Below, one piece after another: positions 15,232-21,833 of a stretch of DNA of 27,791 nucleotides (position 1 is the first letter of the stretch; each line of letters starts with the position of its first letter). The notes beneath the pieces were generated by a model. It saw nothing but the letters and a program-made list of their open reading frames with translations. It was not told the origin of the DNA and searched no databases. The position numbers and the translations under genes are program-made. Source of the DNA: an archaeon (GTDB lineage: Archaea; Asgardarchaeota; Hermodarchaeia; Hermodarchaeales; Hermodarchaeaceae); contig JABXGS010000086.1 of the NCBI GenBank assembly GCA_016550425.1, positions 1 through 27,791 on the forward strand. The letters are read 5' to 3'.

Positions 15232-15897
15232 TTACTCTTTTTCGAGCAAAGTGAGGATTGCAGCAAATGTACCCAGCTTAGCAGAGATTTTTGTTGGTCC
15301 CGTTCCAATAATGAGGACATCTCCGTCTTTAATGTTAAAACACTCGAGCGTATTTTTTAGTTGGATTTTTGGAACTCTGTGGTCTTTTACCATTATCAGG
15401 GTGTCTGGATCTGAATCTTGGATGAAGGTTGTAGCTCCGCTCGCACCTGCATGCATAGCGGCGTCTCGTTGTTGAACACCATCGGTGACAAATTGAGCGC
15501 ATTGTTGGAGATGGCATCCGAAATTACAGAGGTCAATGGTATAGCTGCTTTCCGGAAGCTCCACAATTTTCACTAATATCCGATTAAGGATTGCACAGTA
15601 GTGGTGGCCTTCTTTTGAAAGATGATGACCTTGTCGCTGTACAGGTTCAATTAATCCTTGTTTTCGAAGAAAACGAATTAGTGATCGAATACTCCCACCC
15701 CCAAGTCCAAGCTCGGGGCCAAGATGGTACCGACCAATAGGGGTGGTGCTTTGGCAGAAAGTGTAGAATGCAGCTAAGAGATGCCAGGGGTGGAATTCAG
15801 TGGGAGGACCCTGACGTCTGTCGATATTCAGAAGTTGGATGAGCTCCATAGAAGCTTCAATCTCCCCGTGATTCATGTGCCTTATTCTTCCTTGCAT
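15232..15897 (-). CDS. Winged-helix regulator with ligand-binding-like C terminus (DUF4443-like)
   Basis: A 221-residue protein. Residues about 30-95 form a winged helix-turn-helix: GPPTEFHPWHLLAAFYTF, then PIGRYHLGPELGLGGGSIRSLIRFLRKQGLIE. The C-terminal half (about 110-221) contains RDAAMHAGASGATTFI and a GDVLIIGTGPTKISAKLGTFAAILTLL segment. This resembles archaeal DUF4443 proteins, which I recall only from pattern. It is the last gene of the unit starting at 17816 and its longest start overlaps the ECF S component gene by 41 bp. An in-frame ATG at residue 17 (15849) avoids the overlap and is preceded by GGGGAG, so the shorter form is plausible. As last gene after a transporter it is a candidate regulator of that operon; this is inferred. 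Confidence 0.65.
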   Translation of the reverse strand: MQGRIRHMNHGEIEASMELIQLLNIDRRQGPPTEFHPWHLLAAFYTFCQSTTPIGRYHLGPELGLGGGSIRSLIRFLRKQGLIEPVQRQGHHLSKEGHHYCAILNRILVKIVELPESSYTIDLCNFGCHLQQCAQFVTDGVQQRDAAMHAGASGATTFIQDSDPDTLIMVKDHRVPKIQLKNTLECFNIKDGDVLIIGTGPTKISAKLGTFAAILTLLEKE

Positions 15898-16489
15898 TCT
15901 TAATTCTATGCTGTTGAAGTTGAAATTGTTTCAGTTGAAGTTGGTGCACGGCTCGGGTGACTGGTTGAGTGATTAATCCGAAGAGGATTGCATTAGTGGT
16001 GACATGAACTGCTGTAAAGGGCAGCCCGGTAATCAGTGCCACGATAAACGGCATACCAAAAGTCACAGTATACGCGAAATTAGTAATTAGATCAAAGAGG
16101 AGGGTGAGAAGGATTCCAAATAGGGCTGGCATTAAAAACCACTTGGTATCGGAGTAATCAAACCGCTGCAACGCTTTTCCTAATATCCCCCCGATGATTC
16201 CAATGAAGACGGTACACCCAATCACCGCTAATCCGATTGGAGGAATAAAAGCCCCCCAAGGGTTCCAGATCTGATAAATTATCATAGCGATGAATGCGAC
16301 AAGGACACCGATGAGAGGTCCAAAGAGAAACCCGCTAAGAAATACCATGATGGAGGAGAGTTCAATATTCGGAATGGCTGAGAGGGCATAATTGCCTCCA
16401 ACAGCTAGAGCTGCAAATATGGCAACTAGCGCTATACGAATTGCAACCGTTGCTTTGGGGGATTTGAGCTCACCTCCGTTCTCTGTCAA
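15857..16489 (-). CDS. ECF transporter S component (vitamin-type)
   Basis: A 210-residue membrane protein with about six segments and the ECF S-component hallmarks: an N-terminal IRIALVAIFAALAVGGNYAL helix followed by PNIELSSIMVFLSGFLFGPLIG, and a periplasmic WNPWG loop. S components bind a vitamin or precursor with high affinity and deliver it through shared EcfA, EcfA' and EcfT subunits. None of those are in the window, so they must be shared from elsewhere. The substrate cannot be read directly. The neighbouring DUF4430 protein (related to transcobalamin beta domains) argues for cobalamin or a corrinoid. The C terminus is a long basic Q/K/H-rich tail that overlaps the regulator gene. It lies 5 bp after a surface-protein gene. 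Confidence 0.8.
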   Translation of the reverse strand: MTENGGELKSPKATVAIRIALVAIFAALAVGGNYALSAIPNIELSSIMVFLSGFLFGPLIGVLVAFIAMIIYQIWNPWGAFIPPIGLAVIGCTVFIGIIGGILGKALQRFDYSDTKWFLMPALFGILLTLLFDLITNFAYTVTFGMPFIVALITGLPFTAVHVTTNAILFGLITQPVTRAVHQLQLKQFQLQQHRIKNARKNKAHESRGD

Positions 16490-16494
16490 GAGAA

Positions 16495-17229
16495 TCAGTC
16501 CTTCCTTTTTCGGAACCGCAGTATGATGTAGCTAACGGAGACAATAACGATGGCAATTGCTAGAATGCCTACAAAGAGCATTGTGGTGAGATCGGTGGGG
16601 TTCTGTGTTTGAGTTATGAATTCAATCCCCAAGTGATAATCGTTGAGGAAGAAGACTTCCGTATAAGCGGATAATAGGATTCCGGAACTAATGTCATAGA
16701 CTAGTGTCGTATTTTGATTACCGAAGGGTCCTTGATGGTACACATAGGTTTTCGTTATTGGTGTTGCAGTAATGTCTATACTTCCATTCAAGAAGTAACC
16801 GGAGGCTGCATCTGTGGCGTCTTGGTCGACGGTAATCCAGTCGAGATGAGATACTAGTCCTGGGAACCACGGCCAGATACTAAACGCTAGTTCTCCTGCG
16901 ATTCGTGTATTATTGGCAAGAATCGTGAGGTTACCAATCGTAAACAATCCGTACAATTCGTCGTTGGTAATTTCTTGAATTTCAAAGGTCAATGGTTGTC
17001 CTGCTTGGGCTTTCCAGAAAGCTCCTGAACCAAATCCAAATTCAACGACTTCGCTGGTTACATTCGTTATTCGCCAATGAAGCTTAGGCGTACTCAACGC
17101 ATTTGGATGGAGTCCTGGTGCATACTGCAAGGTTTGTGCTGAAGCAGGTTGAGCCCATAATAAGACAACAGTTAGAGCGAAAATAAAGTTTAATCCTAGG
17201 ATTGATTTATATTTCACGAATAATTTCAC
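16495..17229 (-). CDS. Secreted, C-terminally membrane-anchored protein, function unknown
   Basis: A 244-residue protein with a signal peptide (about 1-31: basic start, hydrophobic LGLNFIFALTVVLLW, cleavage likely after ASA). A beta-rich extracellular domain with NxS/T sites follows (about 32-210), then one membrane helix (LFVGILAIAIVIVSVSYIIL, about 216-237) and a basic RFRKRKD tail inside. I do not recognise the extracellular domain. It overlaps the upstream DUF4430 gene by four bases (ATGA) and is 5 bp from the ECF S component, so it is probably part of the same uptake or surface-binding system. Both surface proteins have the same topology, suggesting that they act together at the cell envelope. 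Confidence 0.6.
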   Translation of the reverse strand: MKLFVKYKSILGLNFIFALTVVLLWAQPASAQTLQYAPGLHPNALSTPKLHWRITNVTSEVVEFGFGSGAFWKAQAGQPLTFEIQEITNDELYGLFTIGNLTILANNTRIAGELAFSIWPWFPGLVSHLDWITVDQDATDAASGYFLNGSIDITATPITKTYVYHQGPFGNQNTTLVYDISSGILLSAYTEVFFLNDYHLGIEFITQTQNPTDLTTMLFVGILAIAIVIVSVSYIILRFRKRKD

Positions 17230-17816
17230 CGCATTTTAAAATAAACAAAGGAAGCAGCAACAACGACTATTGCAACTAAAACGCCGACGATTCCGATTCC
17301 CAATAGGAGTTCTGGGTCTGGAGTTGTGGTTATTGGTGATGTAGTTTCGGGGGCACAATATTTCCAGAGTACATGATCGTTGTCTGAAAGCTCATAATTA
17401 TCAGCGGATACTGGACCTAGTTCATCGTTAACCCAATATTGCCAGTAATATCTATTGTTGTTGGCGTTATTTTCAACCGTGTTAATGGAGTCGATGAATT
17501 TTCCGTAGGGAAACTGGGTGAACGTGACTGTGGCTGTTTGGTTTAAGACGTCAAATACGGTGGGGCCTGAAAGATTTGGAAATACTTGTTGGGTTGAATT
17601 ACCGTAATCGATAGTTAGTTCAATATTCATGGCGAGCCTTTCTTGGATAGGAATCACAGCTGAAGAGGTGCGGTTTATGCTATGTGGAAAGAAAAGGCAG
17701 AGCATTGAGATAACGAATAATCCAAAAAAGAGCTGTCTTTTCAAGTTACACTGCCTCGTAGGATAAAATATCCTACGAGTATTAAAACAATTCCATTCGC
17801 CGAGGACAAATTTCAT
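17226..17816 (-). CDS. DUF4430-type surface protein, candidate corrinoid-binding
   Basis: A 196-residue protein with an N-terminal hydrophobic segment (about 29-48), an extracellular domain and a C-terminal membrane helix (LLLGIGIVGVLVAIVVVAASFVYF). The domain shows the DUF4430 pattern: VFDVLNQTATVTFTQFPYGKFIDSI, then YYWQYWVNDELGPVSADNYELSDNDHVLWKY. This fold is shared with the beta domain of intrinsic factor and transcobalamin, so a cobalamin-binding role is plausible, supported by the ECF S component two genes downstream. Binding itself is not shown by the sequence. The true start may be one of the later methionines, since the first about 28 residues (CFNTRRIFYPTRQCN) are unlike a signal peptide. 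First gene of the four-gene unit reaching to 15232. Confidence 0.7.
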   Translation of the reverse strand: MKFVLGEWNCFNTRRIFYPTRQCNLKRQLFFGLFVISMLCLFFPHSINRTSSAVIPIQERLAMNIELTIDYGNSTQQVFPNLSGPTVFDVLNQTATVTFTQFPYGKFIDSINTVENNANNNRYYWQYWVNDELGPVSADNYELSDNDHVLWKYCAPETTSPITTTPDPELLLGIGIVGVLVAIVVVAASFVYFKMR

Positions 17817-17850
17817 AGCACTTATCCGTGTCTCATTGAAGTCAAGTCTG

Positions 17851-19371
17851 CTAATTTTCTACTGCTTTGATATAAGCTGCTAATTTAGCGATCTTGACTA
17901 ATTTTTCTTTTCCACTTTTCATATCACGTACATTTACGGACTTCTTTGCCAGTTCTCGGGGTCCGATAATTGCAGCATATGGGATCTGTCGTTTACTGGC
18001 ATCATCAAGATGTTTGGTAAGCGACCATGAAAACCCGTTGAATATCGTGCGTATCCCTGCTGCTCGAAGTTTTGAGGCGATTTCTCGGCAAATGCTGAGT
18101 TGTTTCTTTGATACGGGCGCGAGATAGATGTCTGCTGGTGGCTCCGGTGGTGGGAAAAGTCCAATCTCCTCTGCGAGTTCTAAAATGACGGTTTCTCCGA
18201 ACCCAAATCCTGTTCCAGGTAGCGGCTGCCCGCCAAAGATCCCGACGAGGTCATCATAGCGACCGCCACCTGCAATTGCACGGGGTAATTCACTTCGACG
18301 ATCCCAGGCCTCAAAGATAATGCCCGTATAATAGTCGAGTCCACGGGCAATTCCTGCGTCAAATTCACATACGTCTGTGATTCCCAAATCATCCAGTTGT
18401 TTTGCTAGTTGGCTTAGGGGGTTAAGGGCTTGTTGTGTTGCTTCCGCTAATTGAAACTCATTCATAGCTTGAAGGAATTCTATTGGTGGTCCCCGGATTG
18501 CAGAGAAATCTGTGAGTTTTTCCGCTGCATCTTGGGTTAAGCCAATGTTTATGAGCGCATTGATTAGCGCTTGGCGTTGGAGTTGAGGAAGTTGCCTTAT
18601 CACTTCATTCAGTCTTGTTGACCGAGGAAGTTTCGGTTTTTCTTTTTGTTTTCCAATATAGAAATGACGGAGCTTGAGCGCAATTTCTTCAGCTTTTCTA
18701 GCTGGGATTCCCGTCTTTGTAAGTTGATCAATTATTGTCTCTTGTAGAAGTTTTTCGCGGCGATCTAGCACACGGATTATTTCAATATAATTTGTTAAGC
18801 CTAACTCATCGATGAAACTCTGGATTAGTCGGCGGTCATTAATACGAATAACAAAGTCCTTTGGTGCGAAGTCCAAGTCTAAGATGATGGCTGCTAGTAT
18901 ATTGATCACTTCAGCATCTGCTGCCACATCTTCAGTGCCCAATATGTCGACATTCAATTGCCAAAATTCTTTGACGCGTCCTCGTTGTTGGGTTTCATCG
19001 CGAAATACTCGAGAAATTGAAAACCACCGTATGGGGCGTGGATAATATTGCTGTTGGACTGCTAACATACGGGCTAGGGATGGAGTTGTTTCTGGGCGTA
19101 AGACTAGTCGTCGCTCCTTGCGGTCAGTGACTTTGAAAGTTTCTTCAACAAGTGACGGTCCCGATTTTAACTCATACAGTTCTATAGGTTCCACTGTGGG
19201 ACATTCGTATTCTATGTAACCAAACAGTTTCGGGATTTCACGAAATGCTCTAAGTATTCTTTCTATTTTCTGATAGAGTTCTGGATAGAAATCCCGAAAG
19301 CCACCCAACGCTAGTTCTTTGCTACGTTTCATTTTCAACAGCTCATATTCGTATTTCTCACTATTATCCAT
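17851..19371 (-). CDS. hisS: Histidyl-tRNA synthetase
   Basis: A 506-residue class II aminoacyl-tRNA synthetase that charges tRNA-His. It shows a motif 1 region near 35-60, motif 2 with RVFRDETQQRGRVKEFWQLN (121-140), histidine-specific motifs RPETTPSLARM (92-102), RGLDYYTGIIFEAW (343-356) and GGGRYDD (368-374), and a C-terminal anticodon-binding domain (about 400-500). An insertion of about 100 residues between motif 2 and the histidine A motif (about 190-320) is typical of archaeal and eukaryotic forms. Two ATGs are possible, at residues 1 and 14. The gene is directly downstream of a tRNA-His(GUG) gene on the same strand with only 15 bases between them, suggesting a shared transcript with tRNA processing releasing the message. 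Confidence 0.95.
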   Translation of the reverse strand: MDNSEKYEYELLKMKRSKELALGGFRDFYPELYQKIERILRAFREIPKLFGYIEYECPTVEPIELYELKSGPSLVEETFKVTDRKERRLVLRPETTPSLARMLAVQQQYYPRPIRWFSISRVFRDETQQRGRVKEFWQLNVDILGTEDVAADAEVINILAAIILDLDFAPKDFVIRINDRRLIQSFIDELGLTNYIEIIRVLDRREKLLQETIIDQLTKTGIPARKAEEIALKLRHFYIGKQKEKPKLPRSTRLNEVIRQLPQLQRQALINALINIGLTQDAAEKLTDFSAIRGPPIEFLQAMNEFQLAEATQQALNPLSQLAKQLDDLGITDVCEFDAGIARGLDYYTGIIFEAWDRRSELPRAIAGGGRYDDLVGIFGGQPLPGTGFGFGETVILELAEEIGLFPPPEPPADIYLAPVSKKQLSICREIASKLRAAGIRTIFNGFSWSLTKHLDDASKRQIPYAAIIGPRELAKKSVNVRDMKSGKEKLVKIAKLAAYIKAVEN

Positions 19372-19386
19372 ATTGATAGTGAAAAA

Positions 19387-19541
19387 TGGTGCCGGGACAG
19401 GGATTCGAACCCCGACCTAAAGCTTTCTGCATCCCATCTTTGAGAATGGGATTCCACAGGCTTCAATGCTACCATTGCGCCTGGGTAAATACCAGTTTAC
19501 ACCTTCGGGAGCTGGTAACTAGCTACCAGCCTAATCCCGGC
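19387..19541 (-). tRNA. tRNA-His (GUG), one canonical intron plus a 5'-half insertion, CCA encoded
   Basis: Acceptor strands GCCGGGA (19535-19541) and TCCCGGC (19391-19397) pair perfectly. Discriminator A is followed by encoded CCA (19387-19390), and the T arm has loop TTCGAAT. The anticodon arm is GAAGC/GCTTT with loop CTGTGGA and anticodon GTG (19455-19457), so histidine. A 29-base intron (19425-19453) sits after position 37 in a bulge-helix-bulge: central helix CTGT/GCAG, bulges GGA and AAA, inner stem ATCCCAT/ATGGGAT. The D arm is GCGC-AATGGTA-GCAT with a C11/A24 mismatch. About 52 extra bases (about 19481-19532) separate position 9 from the D arm and can fold into two hairpins; its splicing signal is not clear to me. 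A73 and no G-1 are unusual for an archaeal tRNA-His. hisS lies 15 bases downstream. Confidence 0.8.
19425..19453 (-). other. Archaeal tRNA intron at position 37/38
   Basis: The 29-base intron fits the strict bulge-helix-bulge motif recognised by archaeal splicing endonuclease. A 4-bp central helix lies between two 3-base bulges, with cuts after the second base of each bulge, and the 7-bp intron stem is closed by an 8-base loop. Removal gives a 7-base anticodon loop CTGTGGA. Confidence 0.85.
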
Positions 19542-19636
19542 ACGGTGCCCGGCACGAAGAAATGTTGAACCAAACCCTCCCAAAAAAACCTTTCCTCTCT
19601 CAATTTAGAGCGATAACTAAAATTACATCGCGTATT

Positions 19637-19680
19637 TGCCAGCTGATTGGCAGATTGTAGACCCTAAACTGATTGGTCTA
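19637..19680 (-). terminator. Two tandem hairpins after aIF1 sharing a CCAATCAG loop motif
   Basis: Downstream of the aIF1 stop (minus sense) lie two perfect stem-loops: TAGACC/GGTCTA with an 11-base loop (19658-19680) and TGCCA/TGGCA with a 6-base loop (19637-19652). Both contain CCAATCAG at the 5' stem-loop junction. They may form a 3' UTR structure or processing site. A T-run (TTTTTTT on the minus strand near 19586) lies further on and could terminate. The rest of 19542-19693 shows no gene. Confidence 0.35.
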
Positions 19681-19693
19681 TGACCGAGTTGTG

Positions 19694-20002
19694 CTAAGCG
19701 ACGTCGATGTTGTTGGAGGGGAACCCAAGATCACTGAGTATATTTTTGATATTGAAGCGATGGTCCCCCTGAAGGACGATAACTCCGTTTTTCGCACTAC
19801 CTCCACAGGCACATTTCATTTTCAGTTTTGTGACTAGTTCGGATAGTGAAATATCTTTGCTATTAATGCCTTCGATGAGGGTTACTTCCCGTCCCCACTT
19901 TCGTCTCTCGACGCTAACTTTTATTCGCTGCTCGGTTTTTGCCAATTCTTGGCAGCGACAAATTTCTTTAGGCAAACTGCAAATAGGACAAATTTCTGAC
20001 AT
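19694..20002 (-). CDS. Translation initiation factor aIF1 (SUI1 family)
   Basis: A 102-residue SUI1/eIF1 homologue that binds the small ribosomal subunit near the P site and enforces start-codon selection. The N terminus carries a CPICxLPKEICRC zinc-ribbon-like sequence as in many archaeal aIF1 proteins. The SUI1 core runs from about 26 to 100, with VERRKWGREVTLIEGI, LSELVTKLKMKCACGGSAKNGVIVLQGDHR and the C-terminal IKNILSDLGFPSNNIDVA helix-strand. Length is typical. A Shine-Dalgarno GAGGT lies 6 bases before the ATG, and a strong TATA element (20047-20057) is at the expected distance. Confidence 0.95.
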   Translation of the reverse strand: MSEICPICSLPKEICRCQELAKTEQRIKVSVERRKWGREVTLIEGINSKDISLSELVTKLKMKCACGGSAKNGVIVLQGDHRFNIKNILSDLGFPSNNIDVA

Positions 20003-20046
20003 TATTTACCTCATAAAGTTGTAGTGGTTAGGGTATCCAAGTTAAC

Positions 20047-20057
20047 CCTTATAAAAG
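20047..20057 (-). promoter_or_regulatory. TATA box of the aIF1 gene
   Basis: On the minus strand CTTTTATAAGG lies 45-55 bases upstream of the aIF1 ATG, which predicts a start site near 20022 and a leader of about 20 bases that includes the GAGGT ribosome binding site. It is the clearest archaeal promoter in the window. Confidence 0.6.
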
Positions 20058-20127
20058 CTTACGGAGAAGCCTGTCAAGCCGAATAATGCTTGAATTATAA
20101 TCCACTAGTTGGTATTGACGATTTTTC

Positions 20128-20343
20128 TTATCGTGCTGAGAGCTTCTTAATGATTTGAGGGCGTTCTTTATACATTATTCGTGCTCCACAGAATGGGCAT
20201 TTGCTGGAAGGTAAGGTTGTGGCAAACGGCTTTCCGCAGTGGGGGCATCGATTGCTGGGTGGCATTGATGGGACAGGTGTTTGGCAATAGGGGCATGATA
20301 GGGTTTTTCCACATTTAGCGCATCGAAATGTAATCCTGAACAC
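20128..20343 (-). CDS. Small double zinc-ribbon protein
   Basis: A 71-residue protein with eight cysteines in four CxxC knuckles (CAKC, CPYC, CPHC, CPFC), enough for two zinc ribbons, and a basic C-terminal tail (KERPQIIKKLSAR). The start is GTG at 20343; no in-frame ATG exists before the first knuckle and an upstream in-frame stop lies at about 20361. GAGG directly abuts the GTG, too close for a standard Shine-Dalgarno, so the start could also be a nearby non-standard codon. Function is unknown; such proteins often bind nucleic acid or proteins. It lies between aIF1 and the Get3-linked peptide on the same strand. Confidence 0.6.
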   Translation of the reverse strand: MFRITFRCAKCGKTLSCPYCQTPVPSMPPSNRCPHCGKPFATTLPSSKCPFCGARIMYKERPQIIKKLSAR

Positions 20344-20412
20344 CTCGAAAAGTATGAACTACTAAAGGGCATCTCCTTTCGGTTAATAAATTTTGCTAAG
20401 TTTTATCTTTAA

Positions 20413-20451
20413 TCTCGAGAAGACCCGATCTTTCAGGGCGGGGTAGTTCAC
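20413..20451 (+). mobile_element. Minimal IS200/IS605-type end remnant
   Basis: CTCGAGAAGACC followed by TCTTTCAGGGCGGGG and ending GTAGTTCAC. The left part matches the left end of the larger element at 21598-21815 (the two share TTATCTTTA, one variable base, then TCTCGAGAAGAC), and the right part matches that element's right end. A left end joined almost directly to a right end suggests an internal deletion of an IS605-type element or a tiny non-autonomous derivative. Its last bases contain the stop codon of the Get3-linked peptide gene. Confidence 0.5.
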
Positions 20452-20558
20452 GGCAATATGAATGGAAGGCTGAGTAATATAATGCTTACAAATACGCTAC
20501 CGATGATCAGAATGAGCAAAATTATTGCAATAATTAGATTTTGTTGTTTTTTCCTCAT
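20448..20558 (-). CDS. Get3-coupled 36-residue membrane peptide
   Basis: A short open frame starting MRKKQQNLIIAIILLILI, with a basic/polar N-terminal segment of seven residues followed by one hydrophobic helix of about 23 residues and a short proline-containing end (LPFILP). Its ATG shares one base with the Get3 stop (TAATG), so translation is coupled. The topology, short cytosolic N terminus then a near-C-terminal transmembrane helix, is that of a tail-anchored-like protein, the class of client that Get3 handles in eukaryotes; a functional link is inference. The stop codon lies within an IS605-like right end, so the gene may have been trimmed by that insertion. It was found by reading the frame directly, not by homology. 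Confidence 0.55.
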   Translation of the reverse strand: MRKKQQNLIIAIILLILIIGSVFVSIILLSLPFILP

Positions 20559-21544
20559 TATTTTTCACCATTTTCGGGAAGTACTCCAGTTCCTAATAGG
20601 TTTGAGAGTCGCTTCAATGATGGAATTCCTCGGATTTCTTCTTTGAATAAGGGAATCTCGGTGATCATAAAATCGTCGTAGATGTCATGAATTTGTGTAA
20701 GGTATTGGAGTTGCATTGTCTTCCGAGCCTTACAGAAACTACAATCAGGTATGTCTGGAAAGATCATGTTTACGATGATATGACTACTGGGAATCTGATA
20801 TTCATAAAGCGTTTGTAGAAGGCGTTCGGTCTCAGAAACTGCCATCGCTTCAGGGATCATAATGATTACAAAGCTGGTTCTGGTGGGATCAGTGAGTTCT
20901 ACTCTCGCCTCATTTATAGCGAGTTTCAATTTCTCGAGTTTTTCCAATGAATCGTCTTCTTCCTTCGAATTCCCTCGTCCAAAAAATGATTTCAATCGCC
21001 CGAACATGTTACTGAATCGTATTCGGAATTTGATGAGTTTTCCGAAGAAACTGTCAAGCATTTCTGGAAGACCTAAAAGGCGCAAGGTATGGCCAGTAGG
21101 AGCTGTATCAAAAATGACTAAATCGTAGTCGCATTCATGAATGAACTCTAAGACCTTGGAGAATGCTAAGGCTTCGTCAGATCCGGGTGCTGTCATATCC
21201 GCCAGATCTTCAACCCCCATCATATTCCCCATCGGGCCCATATCGCTTGTTTCCGGTTGTTGCGCCATCTCCTTATACTGCGCATAGGCTTTTTGTGGGT
21301 TGATTTCCATCCCAAAGAGGTTCTTCACTCCTTCAATTGGGACGACTTCGCCACCACTGATATCTTGAGCAAAACAATCTCCCAGACTGTGCGCGGGGTC
21401 TGTACTTATTACAATGGTTTCTCGACCATGATCTGCTGCCCAAAGGGCTGATGCAGCTGCACTACTTGTTTTCCCTACTCCACCCTTTCCACCAAAGAGG
21501 AGAAATCGAAGCGTTTTCTTATCAAGCAAATCCACAAGCGTCAT
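20558..21544 (-). CDS. Get3/ArsA-like ATPase
   Basis: A 328-residue SIMIBI P-loop ATPase with the deviant Walker A GGKGGVGKT (18-26), switch I DPAHS (49-53), switch II DTAPTGHT (146-153) and a CSFC pair (C268/C271) matching the dimer-bridging zinc site of Get3/TRC40. It is a single-domain protein, unlike the duplicated ArsA pump ATPase, and has a methionine-rich segment (SDMGPMGNMMGVEDLADMTA, about 100-119) in the region that forms the client-binding helices in Get3. This favours a membrane-protein targeting role over arsenite export. No arsB or arsR is nearby. It is followed by an overlapping 36-residue membrane peptide gene. An IS605-like remnant lies upstream. Confidence 0.9.
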   Translation of the reverse strand: MTLVDLLDKKTLRFLLFGGKGGVGKTSSAAASALWAADHGRETIVISTDPAHSLGDCFAQDISGGEVVPIEGVKNLFGMEINPQKAYAQYKEMAQQPETSDMGPMGNMMGVEDLADMTAPGSDEALAFSKVLEFIHECDYDLVIFDTAPTGHTLRLLGLPEMLDSFFGKLIKFRIRFSNMFGRLKSFFGRGNSKEEDDSLEKLEKLKLAINEARVELTDPTRTSFVIIMIPEAMAVSETERLLQTLYEYQIPSSHIIVNMIFPDIPDCSFCKARKTMQLQYLTQIHDIYDDFMITEIPLFKEEIRGIPSLKRLSNLLGTGVLPENGEK

Positions 21545-21597
21545 AATTACAATTCTCCAGTTCTAAGATCCGATGGGGTTCCTTGGCTTATCTTTAT

Positions 21598-21815
21598 TCT
21601 CGAGAAGACTTGCCCTTTGAGGACGGGGATGACTCGAGGAGCTTAAATACATTTTTACTCATCCTCTCGCTGAGGTCTTAGTCTCCGCGCCGAGAACCAA
21701 GGCATCGGGCTGATTGGGTAACATCGCTGGAACGGTGAGTAGAGCCTGTGGACCAGTCGACCCGAGTCGATGGCATGAAGCAGGAAGCCCCACTCTTCAG
21801 GGTGGAGTAGTTCAC
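21598..21815 (+). mobile_element. IS200/IS605-like remnant with omega-RNA/TnpB 3'-end features
   Basis: About 218 bases between the Get3 gene and a membrane-protein gene. The left end has CTCGAG, a CCCTTTGAGGACGGGG hairpin-like block and another CTCGAG (by 21638). The right end reads GCAGGAAGCCCC-ACTCTTCAGGGTGGAG-TAGTTCAC, the typical 3' end of IS605-type TnpB elements. The frame before it encodes EPVDQSTRVDGMKQEAPLFR and a stop at the right end, resembling the C-terminal tail of TnpB, but a TGA interrupts the frame upstream and no TnpB catalytic part exists. In such elements the guide RNA (omega-RNA) covers this same region and ends past the right end. It is therefore a candidate solo omega-RNA or a decayed transposon, without TnpA or TnpB. 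Confidence 0.55.
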
Positions 21816-21833
21816 AGCCTTATCTTGCACCAA

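Noticed and set aside
19643..19676. Repeated CTGATTGG, considered as a CRISPR-like or direct repeat
   Set aside because: Only two 8-base copies; they are explained by the two hairpins. No CRISPR array was seen anywhere in the window.
20175..20372. A 65-residue frame overlapping the double zinc-ribbon gene
   Set aside because: The alternative frame has four clean CxxC knuckles; this one is its shadow.
20558..21544. Arsenite-pump ATPase ArsA
   Set aside because: Single ATPase domain, a Get3-type CxxC pair, a methionine-rich client-binding-like segment and no arsB/arsR nearby favour a Get3-like role.
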